DNA of 64,000 nucleotides from Natrinema saccharevitans. Its GTDB lineage: Archaea; Halobacteriota; Halobacteria; Halobacteriales; Natrialbaceae. The position numbers and the translations under genes are program-made. The stretch spans positions 1,612,001 through 1,676,000 of the forward strand of contig NZ_LWLN01000001.1 of NCBI RefSeq assembly GCF_001953745.1, in the 5' to 3' direction. Positions 56,391 through 63,720 of this stretch are shown piece by piece (the stretch's first letter is position 1; each line of letters starts with the position of its first letter). The notes under the pieces were generated by a model. That model was not told the DNA's origin. It was given only the letters and a program-made list of their open reading frames with translations, and ran no database searches.

Positions 56391-56825
56391 TCAGGCACGG
56401 GCACCGGCCCGTTCCGGCGTGTCGGCCTTGTTATTGGCGTAGGCGTTGTACGCCGCGAGGGCCGCGACGAGCAGCCCCGAGATGGCCGTCCCGGTCGCGA
56501 GCGCGCTGGCGCCCATGTCGATGAACGAGGGCGAGACGAGCGCCCACAGCCCCAGCAGGACCGTCAACGACGCGACGCCGACGCTGGCCAACCGGCCTTT
56601 CGACAGCCGGTAGAAGTTGTAGCCGGCCGTCAGGAAGATCGCCGTCCCGACCAGCGTGTCGTTCCAGACCGCCGCGTCCGTCGACTCGAGCAGGAACGGC
56701 GACGCGACCAGATACAGGCCAAGCAGCGCCGCGAGGGCGCTGACCCACTGCATCACGTCGGTGTTGAGCGAGTTGTAATCAGTGCGGGTCCGGCGTTCGG
56801 GGTCGGTGTCGGATGCGTTGCTCAT
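56391..56825 (-). CDS. SPW-repeat membrane protein
   Basis: This 144-aa protein has an acidic N-terminus (SNASDTDPERRTRTDYN), four hydrophobic helices and the two SPW-type segments LYLVASPFLLES and LLGLWALVSPSFID. It closely resembles the neighbour at 55884. The start MSNASDTDPE is chosen over an ATG three codons upstream. The function is unknown. Confidence 0.78.
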   Translation of the reverse strand: MSNASDTDPERRTRTDYNSLNTDVMQWVSALAALLGLYLVASPFLLESTDAAVWNDTLVGTAIFLTAGYNFYRLSKGRLASVGVASLTVLLGLWALVSPSFIDMGASALATGTAISGLLVAALAAYNAYANNKADTPERAGARA

Positions 56826-56977
56826 GGGTCTCACCCCTCAGTAGCCGAGGTCGGGGAATAACGACAACGCCTGCAGTCGTCGGGCGGTTCATAGCGTCAC
56901 AGGGGAGTGTGGGCCGACCGGGACCGTCATGTGCGGGAGAACGAAGCGCCGGCCCGACGACCGCTCGATCCGTCGAG

Positions 56978-57103
56978 TCACCCCAGCCGCCGGCCGTCCG
57001 CAGCGACCGCCAACGTGCAGTCGTCACAGCACCACCAGCCCACCAGCGGGTCACGCTCGAGCGGGACGCCACAGCTCGGACACCGCTGGCGGTCCCCGGT
57101 CAT
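56978..57103 (-). CDS. Zinc-ribbon microprotein
   Basis: This 41-aa protein (MTGDRQRCPSCGVPLERD, then WWCCDDCTLAV) has two CxxC pairs forming a zinc ribbon. Its ATG overlaps the upstream winged-helix gene's stop by 4 nt (ATGA), so it is translated from the same message. Short zinc-finger proteins of this type are common in haloarchaea, and some act with regulators. Confidence 0.65.
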   Translation of the reverse strand: MTGDRQRCPSCGVPLERDPLVGWWCCDDCTLAVAADGRRLG

Positions 57104-57477
57104 CGGTCGGCCCCTCGAGCGACCACCGTGAGGTCGCAGGCCGCCGCGAGGCGTTCGGCCCGCTGGATGATCAGCGCACGACCGGCGTCCGTCAGCCGGT
57201 AGGCGCGCTCGCACGTGTCGAGCAGACCGCGTCCCACCAGCGCCCGCAGGTTCCGCTCGAGCCTGGCGCGACTGACGCTCGGATAGCGCCGCTCGAGTTC
57301 GCCGGCGATCGCGTCGATCGGGTTCGGCGTCCGCGTGCGCTCGAGGCGGACGAGGGCCTCGAGACAGTCGCGCTGGAGGGCGGTACACTGGATCCAGCGC
57401 CGGCTCGCGTCGTGGTCGTCGGGCAATGCGGTCGCGCTGTCGGGGCTTTCAAGGCCCCGCGAATCGTCGTCGTGCAT
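57100..57477 (-). CDS. Winged-helix regulator
   Basis: This 125-aa protein has an acidic N-terminus, then LQRDCLEALVRLERTRTPNPID, the recognition element YPSVSRARLERNLRALVGR and a wing ending CERAYRLTDAGRAL. It resembles PhiH1 repressor-like or MarR-like haloarchaeal regulators. MHDDDSRG is taken as the start; 40 further codons are open upstream. It is coupled to the zinc-ribbon gene by an ATGA overlap. Confidence 0.7.
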   Translation of the reverse strand: MHDDDSRGLESPDSATALPDDHDASRRWIQCTALQRDCLEALVRLERTRTPNPIDAIAGELERRYPSVSRARLERNLRALVGRGLLDTCERAYRLTDAGRALIIQRAERLAAACDLTVVARGADR

Positions 57478-57590
57478 GGCTTCCGAAGGGTGGTTTTGGG
57501 AGCCGATCGCGGGCCGGTGGTGCAACACCGGCCCGCGGCTTTCGGACCCGTAAGCGGTGGGTCCGTATATCGCTCCCCACATACACCATA

Positions 57591-57626
57591 ATCTCATGAG
57601 TCAATAAAACCATGGGACAATGAGAT
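57591..57626. promoter_or_regulatory. Inverted repeat in the divergent promoter region
   Basis: ATCTCAT (57591-57597) and ATGAGAT (57620-57626) are 7-bp inverted arms with a 22-nt gap, between the winged-helix gene (minus) and the antitoxin-like gene (plus). Several ATA-rich stretches nearby suit TATA boxes. The arms could bind a regulator encoded beside them; this is inferred from position. Confidence 0.35.
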
Positions 57627-57679
57627 AGTCAGGCCATGATATACGGGAAGCTTTGAAATCGGACTTTCATAGCTAGCCC

Positions 57680-57817
57680 ATGGCCGATGAGAAGACGACG
57701 GTAACGGTGTCGACGGAGACCTGGAAGCGGCTTACGATGCGAAAAGATCCGGGCGATAGTTTCGACGACGTGATCACCGACCTGCTCGACGAAGTCGAAG
57801 ACACGGACGGCGACTGA
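57680..57817 (+). CDS. VapB-like antitoxin/ribbon-helix protein
   Basis: This 45-aa protein (KTTVTVSTETWKRLTMRKDP, then SFDDVITDLLDEVED) has the strand-helix-helix form of VapB or DUF7557-type antitoxins: a leading beta strand binds DNA and the C-terminal helix would bind a toxin. No toxin gene follows, so it may be an orphan antitoxin. The ATG at 57680 is preceded by CTAGCCC. Confidence 0.6.
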   Translation: MADEKTTVTVSTETWKRLTMRKDPGDSFDDVITDLLDEVEDTDGD

Positions 57818-57882
57818 CTCATAGTCGCGGACTGCTCTCAGCCTCGAGCCTTTCGAACGATGAAAGACGACGGTCAAAACCT

Positions 57883-58107
57883 ATGATTCTCGAGGCATTG
57901 AACTCGTCGGGTATAATTCTCTCTTCAGCAGTGATTGGGAAGAATATCGACAGGAGCCGAGAAGAGGTAACACGTCGCCTTTCGGATCTTGTAACCGATG
58001 GACTCGTCTCTCGCGTTGAACGCGGATACTACGAAATCACGGACCTCGGCGAGCAGTATCTCGAGGGAGATTTCGATGCGGACGACCTCGAGCCGGATAC
58101 CGAGTGA
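57883..58107 (+). CDS. Small winged-helix protein
   Basis: This 74-aa protein reads MILEALNSSGIILSSAVIGK, then RSREEVTRRLSDLVTDGLVS and a wing ending RGYYEITDLGEQYLEGDFD. It is of the PhiH1 repressor-like type. The frame stays open for some codons upstream, so a longer N-terminus is possible. It is probably debris or a regulator of an integrated element next to tRNA-Trp. Confidence 0.6.
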   Translation: MILEALNSSGIILSSAVIGKNIDRSREEVTRRLSDLVTDGLVSRVERGYYEITDLGEQYLEGDFDADDLEPDTE

Positions 58108-58112
58108 TCGGT

Positions 58113-58406
58113 TTACTGGTCTCGACGGACGGAGTGAACGTTCGGCATCGTGATACCGACCGAGTCCTGGTCGATCTGACGAAGTTTGTGCACCTTGGTT
58201 TCGACAGGGATACTGGGCTCGACGAGGACGATCCCGTAGAACGGCAGCGACCGATCCGGCTCGAGGACAGCAGTGGTTCGAGCGTCGTGCTAGGTCGCGG
58301 TCCGATCACCGACGTACTCCAAGGCGTCGACGGTCAGGACGATCGTGCCTTCGAGGGCGTCACCGCTGGCCGTCGGACTCTCGAGTTCCGACGCTCGAGA
58401 ACTCAT
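58113..58406 (-). pseudogene. 97-codon gene interrupted by an in-frame amber codon
   Basis: From ATG at 58406 the frame reads MSSRASELESPTASGDALEG, then VLTVDALEYVGDRTAT and a TAG at 58292-58290 (codon 39). In the same frame it continues HDARTTAVLEPDRSLPFYG, VETKVHKLRQIDQDSVGI and ends VHSVRRDQ with TAA at 58115-58113. Codon use stays typical after the TAG. The ATG overlaps the stop of the zinc-finger microprotein by 4 nt (ATGA). The simplest reading is a nonsense mutation, for example CAG to TAG, in a mobile-element gene. I do not recognise the protein. Confidence 0.6.
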
Positions 58407-58522
58407 AGCGGATCCTCCCGCACGTTCCGAACCGCGCGCGTACACTCGGGGCAGAGTCGGCGAAGCGCGTCGAGGCGATCATCGCATCGTTCGCACTCGT
58501 CGGCCTCGACGAGTCGGTTCAT
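58403..58522 (-). CDS. Zinc-finger microprotein
   Basis: This 39-aa protein reads MNRLVEADECERCDDRLDAL, then RRLCPECTRAVRNV, with CERC and CPEC pairs that make a zinc ribbon. It is coupled by ATGA to the interrupted gene downstream. Similar paired microproteins are frequent in haloarchaeal viruses and integrated elements. Confidence 0.55.
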   Translation of the reverse strand: MNRLVEADECERCDDRLDALRRLCPECTRAVRNVREDPL

Positions 58523-58631
58523 CGAGAACCACCGTCTGTGCGGACGCTACCCGGTTGTAGTGACCAACTACTATTAGAAGTTTAATAGGTGGGGCGTTAG
58601 ATCGATAACTATCTAGTGTAGTTTTAATTCT

Positions 58632-58862
58632 ATGGCTACTGAAGAAGAGCCCACTCAGCCCAACCAGTCTACGACTACCGAGTATAGTAATACGGTAATC
58701 ACTATTATCGGCTCTTTCGCGGTTCTTGGTTTCTCTCTCGCCGGGGAAATGGACGATCCGGGAGTTCTGATAGAGAGCATTTGGATGGGAATGGGGTTCG
58801 CGATAGTCTACCTGCTCTTGGTCGTGGCTAGCAATCTCAAGCGGTTGAAATCCGCTCCCTGA
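58632..58862 (+). CDS. Small membrane protein
   Basis: This 76-aa protein has a polar Thr/Gln-rich N-terminus and two helices (NTVITIIGSFAVLGFSLAG and GMGFAIVYLLLVVASNLKRL). AT-rich codons and an AT-rich upstream region (AAGTTTAATAGG) set it apart from neighbouring genes, consistent with foreign origin. The function is unknown. Confidence 0.6.
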   Translation: MATEEEPTQPNQSTTTEYSNTVITIIGSFAVLGFSLAGEMDDPGVLIESIWMGMGFAIVYLLLVVASNLKRLKSAP

Positions 58863-59009
58863 TCGGTCAATACCGCTCGAGGGCTGTCCGCCGTCAGTAC
58901 AGACCTCTCGGTCCTCGAGCGCGCGGCGAACGTCGGCGTCGGTCGCTCGATGGGCCGGATGGGAGTCCGGCTGTCGACATCGTACAACTCGCTTGCTCGG
59001 ACGAACCCG

Positions 59010-59240
59010 CTACGCATCGGCCTCACCTCCGTGGCGGCCTTCGAATGTCTCCGGATCGGGAACCGCCACGTCGATACCAACAGCGGAGCCGCGGCTCAGT
59101 CGGGCGTACGTATCGCAGTCACCACAGCGGTGGGCCCGGTCCTCGTCGTCGCCGAAGACGCGGCGGAATCGATCCGTGACGTGGGCTCCGCAGTGCTGGC
59201 ACGTCGAGTGATCAGTCTCGTTCAAATTCTCCTCGTCCAA
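59010..59240 (-). CDS. DUF7563-type zinc-finger protein
   Basis: This 76-aa protein has STCQHCGAHVTDRFRRVFGD and RAHRCGDCDTYARLSRG, two CxxC pairs flanking a conserved R-x5-FGD segment, as in small haloarchaeal DUF7563 proteins. The acidic N- and C-termini are normal. It lies 35 bp from tRNA-Trp. Confidence 0.65.
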   Translation of the reverse strand: MDEENLNETDHSTCQHCGAHVTDRFRRVFGDDEDRAHRCGDCDTYARLSRGSAVGIDVAVPDPETFEGRHGGEADA

Positions 59241-59275
59241 TACGCGCCGCTCACGAGTTTGCGAGCGGCGAGAAA

Positions 59276-59450
59276 TGGGGTCGGAGGGATTTGAACCCCC
59301 GATCTACTGATATCTCCGGTGCGCCTCGGAACTCCAGAGGGTCATCACACGGACACTGATCAGGTGCCCGATCAGTATATCAGTCTGGAGTGTCGTCCCG
59401 GGCGCGTTGCCTCTGGAGTCAGCCGCCATGCCTGGCTTGGCCACGACCCC
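59276..59450 (-). tRNA. tRNA-Trp (CCA) with C/D-box intron
   Basis: On the minus strand the 5' end GGGGTCG (59450-59444) pairs with CGACCCC at the 3' end (59283-59277), and 59276 is the discriminator A. Anticodon loop CTCCAGA holds CCA at 59416-59414; stem GCTGA pairs with TCAGT (59310-59306). T arm GGGGG-TTCAAAT-CCCTC is present. The intron (about 59412-59312, near 101 nt) contains a TGATGA-type C box and CTGA-type D boxes, as in other haloarchaeal tRNA-Trp introns that guide 2'-O-methylation of the same tRNA. Confidence 0.93.
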
Positions 59451-59502
59451 TCGAGTCTTCGTTGGGCCATGGTCCCTAAAGTGGTTTCGATTCAGAATCG
59501 CC

Positions 59503-60384
59503 TTACAGCCACGGGGCACGGCCCGGGGCGTCGGTCCCGTCCTCGCCCGCGGACTCGCCGTCGACGGCCGGCGACTCCGTCGTATCCCCGCCGTCGGCCA
59601 GCGCGTCTATCTTGGCGGCCGCGCTCCCGTCGGCGCTCGAGTCCTCGTCCTCGCCCGCGCGGAAGGGGATGTCGACGGCGAAGAGGCCGGCGACGATCAG
59701 GGCCGCCAGCGGGGCCTGTCCGAAGGCCATCCCGAGCAGGGACAGCGGGAGCAGGCCCAAGGCGACGGCACTGCCGAAGCGGAACCGATCGATGTCCATG
59801 TATTCCCGGAGGTAGGGACCCGTGAGCGCGATGACCAGTGCGAAGCCGACGCCGACGGCCGCCGCCAGCGTCGCGTTCGCGACGAGGGCGGGGTCGGTCA
59901 GCAGCGCGAACGACGCCCCCGAGGGATCGACGCTCGCGACCAGCCCCAGCCCGATGACGACGACGGGGTTGGGGAGGTACTCGCCGATGGTCGCGCTGGC
60001 GGTCTGGGCCGCGATCGTGGCGATGACCAGCGCCGCGAACCGCTCGAAGATGACGATGTCGATGACGCTCTCGATCGCCGGGGCCAGCGCCGCCTGCACC
60101 GCCGCCAGCAGGATCAGCGGGAGCCCGACCAGCAGGACGACCGCCGCCTGCTCGCGGGGGGAGCCCTCCATCTCCGCGAGGATGACCGCGACGGTGGCGC
60201 TGCCGCCGAAGATCAGCAATCCGATCTGGAGGGCTCCGAGCGGCTCGTCGAGCGCGCCGGCCAGGATCAGTGCGGGGAAGACGCCGTCGACTAACGGCAG
60301 CATCATCACGAGCGCCAGCAGCCTGGCGTCGCCCCCCACGATGCGCTCCATCTGGAGCGCGACCGGGTGTTGGGACGTACTCAT
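59503..60384 (-). CDS. DUF5794 haloarchaeal membrane protein
   Basis: This 293-aa protein has about eight hydrophobic helices (DARLLALVMMLPLVDGVFPA, GLLIFGGSATVAVILAEMEG, GVGFALVIALTGPYLREYMD) and an acidic C-terminal tail of about 60 residues. It is a conserved haloarchaeal family of unknown role. The start MSTSQHPVALQ is natural and close to a possible promoter upstream. Confidence 0.75.
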   Translation of the reverse strand: MSTSQHPVALQMERIVGGDARLLALVMMLPLVDGVFPALILAGALDEPLGALQIGLLIFGGSATVAVILAEMEGSPREQAAVVLLVGLPLILLAAVQAALAPAIESVIDIVIFERFAALVIATIAAQTASATIGEYLPNPVVVIGLGLVASVDPSGASFALLTDPALVANATLAAAVGVGFALVIALTGPYLREYMDIDRFRFGSAVALGLLPLSLLGMAFGQAPLAALIVAGLFAVDIPFRAGEDEDSSADGSAAAKIDALADGGDTTESPAVDGESAGEDGTDAPGRAPWL

Positions 60385-60877
60385 CGGTCAGGGTCGATGG
60401 CCGTGACCCGAGGCCGATGGGTAAGAGGACGGACGGTCCCGTACCGACTGGTCCGTGGGCCAGTCGATCGCATTCGGATTAGGGCCTCGAGCTGTGAGTT
60501 TCGCTGTAAAATTCCCGAACATCGTCGTGACGGAGTCGGAGCTCGTCAGACCGGCGGTCCGGGCGTCGAATGCACTCACAGCGTACATACACGGCAAGAC
60601 GGGGGGATTGTCAATAAACGTTGTGTGAGAACCGATTCCACGACTCGGCGATCGTTCCACCAACGACGCACAGATGCAGACGAAAGCGTACAGATCTGCG
60701 CTCGCGGTGGGCGTTCGTCACGGGATCACGAACGAGAGACGGCGGGACGGACACGGGCGACCGGTCAGCGGCGGTCGACGGCCGAGCCGCGGCGAATCGC
60801 CCGCTGAGTGCCCCGTCAACCGTTCACAGCCGGATTTGTCTCGCAACGCTTTTCCCCCGGGACCACGGACGGCTTAC
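60385..60877. other. Intergenic region before guaB
   Basis: About 490 bp without a supported gene. It contains GC-rich DNA with few features apart from CGCTTTTCC near 60847-60855, which lies 23-31 nt before the guaB ATG and may be the TATA-like element. A frame in phase with guaB stays open to 60674 but starts without a good signal. Confidence 0.45.
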
Positions 60878-62380
60878 ATGGCGAACGACGTTCCCGAGCA
60901 CGAGCCCTATTCTTCGAAACTGCAGGTACCGGAAGCGCTAACGTTCGACGACGTCCTTCTCCGCCCCAAGGAGAGTCGCGTCGAACCCGACGACGCCAAC
61001 CTCACGTCGCACGTCTCGAAAAACGTCGAACTCTCGGTCCCCATCCTCTCGGCGGCGATGGACACCGTCACCGAGAGCGACATGGCGATCGCGATGGCCC
61101 GCCACGGCGGGCTCGGCGTCCTCCATCGAAACATGAACATCGACGAGATGGTCGAGGAGATCGGCCGCGTCAAGAGCGCGGACGAACTCATTATCCCGCT
61201 GGAGGAAGTCGTCACCGCCGATCCCGAGATGTCCGTCCGCGAGGTCGACGAACGGATGGCCCGCCGGGGCGTCGGCGGCGCGCCCGTCGTCAATACCAAC
61301 GGCGAAGTCCTGGGGATCATCTCGAGTACGGACATCCGGCCCCACCTCGAGGTCAACGAGGACGACCCGGTCACCGAGGCCATGACCGACGAGGTCATCA
61401 CGGCTCACGAGGACATAAACGCCCGCGAGGCGTTCGATCTGATGTACGAACACCGGATCGAGCGCGTCCCGGTCGTCGACGACGAGAACCTCCTCGTCGG
61501 ACTCGTGACGATGCAGGGCATCCTCCAGCGCCGCGAGTACGGCGAGGCGGTCCGCGACGAGGACGGCCGACTCCGCTGTGGCGTCGCCGTCAGCCCGTTC
61601 GAACACGACCGCGCGGTCGCGGCCGACGAGGCCGACGCGGACGTCCTCTTCATTGATACCGCGCACGCGCACAACCTGAACGTCATCGACGGCGCGCGGG
61701 ACATCAAAGAGTCCGTCGACGCGGATGTCGTCGTGGGCAACGTTGGCACCCGCGAGGCGGCCGCGGACCTGATCGAGTTCGCTGACGGCATCAAGGTCGG
61801 CATCGGGCCGGGCTCGATCTGTACGACCCGTATCGTCTCCGGCTCCGGCATGCCCCAGATCACGGCCGTCGCACAGGTGGCCGACGTGGCCGCCGAACAC
61901 GACGTGCCGGTCATCGCCGATGGCGGCATCCGGTACTCCGGCGACGCGATCAAGGCGATCGCCGCCGGCGCGGACGCGGTCATGCTGGGCTCGTACTTCG
62001 CCGGCACCGACGAAGCGCCCGGCCGCGTCGTCACGATGAACGGCAAGAAGTACAAGCAGTACCGCGGTATGGGGTCGGTCGGTGCGATGAAATCGGGCGA
62101 CAGTGACCGCTACCTGAAAGACGAGCCCGAAGAGGAAGACGAGTACGTCCCCGAGGGCGTCGAGGCGGCGACCCCCTACAAGGGAACGCTCAAGTCCGAA
62201 CTCCACCAGCTCGCGGGCGGCATGCAGTCGGGGATGGGATACGTCGGTGCCGAGACGATCCCCGAGTTCAAAGAGCGCAGCGAGTTCGTCCGCGTCTCCT
62301 CGGCCGGACAGGCCGAGAGCCACGCCCACGACGTCGTCATCACCGACGAAGCGCCGAACTACTCGCCCGACAGCGAGTAG
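60878..62380 (+). CDS. guaB: Inosine-5'-monophosphate dehydrogenase
   Basis: This 500-aa enzyme oxidises IMP to XMP, the committed step of GMP synthesis. The N-terminus reads ALTFDDVLLRPKESRVEPDD, the catalytic nucleophile is C315 in GPGSICTTRIVSG, and the flap region includes GKKYKQYRGMGSVGAMKSG. Two CBS domains (about residues 110-225) are inserted and could sense nucleotides. Near-normal length, with a tail ending DEAPNYSPDSE. ATG 60878 gives the conserved start (MANDVPEHEPYSSKL). Confidence 0.95.
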   Translation: MANDVPEHEPYSSKLQVPEALTFDDVLLRPKESRVEPDDANLTSHVSKNVELSVPILSAAMDTVTESDMAIAMARHGGLGVLHRNMNIDEMVEEIGRVKSADELIIPLEEVVTADPEMSVREVDERMARRGVGGAPVVNTNGEVLGIISSTDIRPHLEVNEDDPVTEAMTDEVITAHEDINAREAFDLMYEHRIERVPVVDDENLLVGLVTMQGILQRREYGEAVRDEDGRLRCGVAVSPFEHDRAVAADEADADVLFIDTAHAHNLNVIDGARDIKESVDADVVVGNVGTREAAADLIEFADGIKVGIGPGSICTTRIVSGSGMPQITAVAQVADVAAEHDVPVIADGGIRYSGDAIKAIAAGADAVMLGSYFAGTDEAPGRVVTMNGKKYKQYRGMGSVGAMKSGDSDRYLKDEPEEEDEYVPEGVEAATPYKGTLKSELHQLAGGMQSGMGYVGAETIPEFKERSEFVRVSSAGQAESHAHDVVITDEAPNYSPDSE

Positions 62381-62384
62381 TCGC

Positions 62385-62996
62385 TTACGGGTCGATCGGC
62401 GGCGTCCGGAACGCACCCTCGTCGATCTCGGGGTCGTACTCCTCGATTGCGGCCCGGACGATGGTGAACACGGCGCGCTTGCTCCAGCGGGCCGTGTTGA
62501 TGTGGAGGTCGTAGAACTCCCGGTCGTCGATGTCGATCTCGTAGTAGGACTCGTAGCGGCCGGCTTCGCTGACCTCGCGGACCCGCATCTCCGCCTCGGT
62601 TTCGACGCGGTCGTCGATGCGCTCGAGGCGAACGGCTTCCGGCGCGTCGAGCCAGAGCCGCAGGTCGGCGCGGTCGCCGGCGATCCAGCCCGCCAGCCGC
62701 GACTCGAGGATGAACGGCTTGTTCGACATGCCCCACTTTTCGGCGATCTGCTGGAGCCGCTGATCGAGTGCGCGGTCGATCTCGTCGGACTCGTCGGCCT
62801 TGGCGATGAGCTGGTTGAGGCTCATATCGCGGTCCTCGGCGAGTTCCCGAAAGACCTCGCCGCCGGAGACGTAGGGACAGCCGATCGCGTCGGCGAGCTG
62901 TTCACACAGCGTCGTCGCTCCACAGCCCGGCGGCCCGGAGACGGTGATGAACAGTGACGTGTCGATATCGACGGTCGAACCCTCTTGTGCGGCCAT
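62385..62996 (-). CDS. Cytidylate-kinase-like P-loop protein
   Basis: This 203-aa protein has the fold of archaeal CMP kinase: a P-loop ITVSGPPGCGATTL (residues 17-30), then ILESRLAGWIAGDRADLRLW and a lid with RLERIDDRVETEAEMRVREV. The P-loop lacks the usual Lys: GPPGCGATT instead of GPPGxGKS. Such variants occur in some cytidylate-kinase-like proteins but may alter catalysis. The start MAAQEGSTVD is chosen over an ATG ten codons upstream. It is convergent with guaB (4 nt apart). Confidence 0.75.
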   Translation of the reverse strand: MAAQEGSTVDIDTSLFITVSGPPGCGATTLCEQLADAIGCPYVSGGEVFRELAEDRDMSLNQLIAKADESDEIDRALDQRLQQIAEKWGMSNKPFILESRLAGWIAGDRADLRLWLDAPEAVRLERIDDRVETEAEMRVREVSEAGRYESYYEIDIDDREFYDLHINTARWSKRAVFTIVRAAIEEYDPEIDEGAFRTPPIDP

Positions 62997-63115
62997 ACGT
63001 CGATACTCTCGGTCCCCGGTGAACAACTTTCCCCTCCGTCCTCGGGAGCGAAAGCGCTCGGATCGGTGGGAACGAGACGTAACCGCGGGATCGACCGTCG
63101 GGCGTGCCTCGTCGG

Positions 63116-63595
63116 TTACGGTGGAACGAATGCGTTACCACACTCGATACAGGTCAGGCGGAAGTCCCCGTCGTCGGTGAGTTCGAGGCCGTGACCGATC
63201 TCCTCCTCGCACTCCTGACAGTAGACCAGCGACTCGATCTGGTCCCAGTCGTGTTTGGACTTGGGCGCGCCGAAGGCGAAGCCGACGACCCGCTCGTCGG
63301 TGTCGTTGTAGCCGGTCTGGAAGTCGCCGGGTTCGAACCGGATCACCTCGCCCGCATCGACGATGACTTCGCCCTCTTCCGTATCGAAGGTCGCGGTGCC
63401 TTCCTGCACGTAGAACACTTCTTCCTGGTCGTGGTGGGTGTGCATGCCGCCCGAGAACGACTCGTCGGGCTCGAGTTCGAAGTAGTTCATCGCGAAGTCG
63501 CTGAATCCGAGCGCGTCCGAGATCGGCCGCCTGACGGAGTGGACGCCCATCGGGTTGACTTCGATCTCGACATCGTCGATCGCTGTTTTCTCCAT
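63116..63595 (-). CDS. Cupin protein with C-terminal zinc ribbon
   Basis: This 159-aa protein has a cupin domain (GGMHTHHDQEEVFYVQEGTA with His ligands; IRFEPGDFQTGYNDTDERVV) and a C-terminal zinc ribbon (YCQECEEEIGH...CIECGNAF). The combination is found in haloarchaeal proteins of unknown function. Both domains look complete. It is upstream of the kinase-like gene in the same direction but separated by 119 bp. Confidence 0.82.
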   Translation of the reverse strand: MEKTAIDDVEIEVNPMGVHSVRRPISDALGFSDFAMNYFELEPDESFSGGMHTHHDQEEVFYVQEGTATFDTEEGEVIVDAGEVIRFEPGDFQTGYNDTDERVVGFAFGAPKSKHDWDQIESLVYCQECEEEIGHGLELTDDGDFRLTCIECGNAFVPP

Positions 63596-63720
63596 GTAGG
63601 AACGTTAGGATAATGAACCAAAAAGGTCGCGGGTGTCGATCTCTGTCACGCCGAGGGCCAGACGCGACCGACTCGGACCGAAGAGTAACGCATACAGTCG
63701 TCCACCACCGAGGGAACTAC

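Noticed and set aside
58113-58406. Pyrrolysine or another recoded residue at the amber codon
   Set aside because: Nothing in the window shows pyl genes or an amber tRNA, and haloarchaea are not known to use pyrrolysine. A nonsense mutation is simpler.
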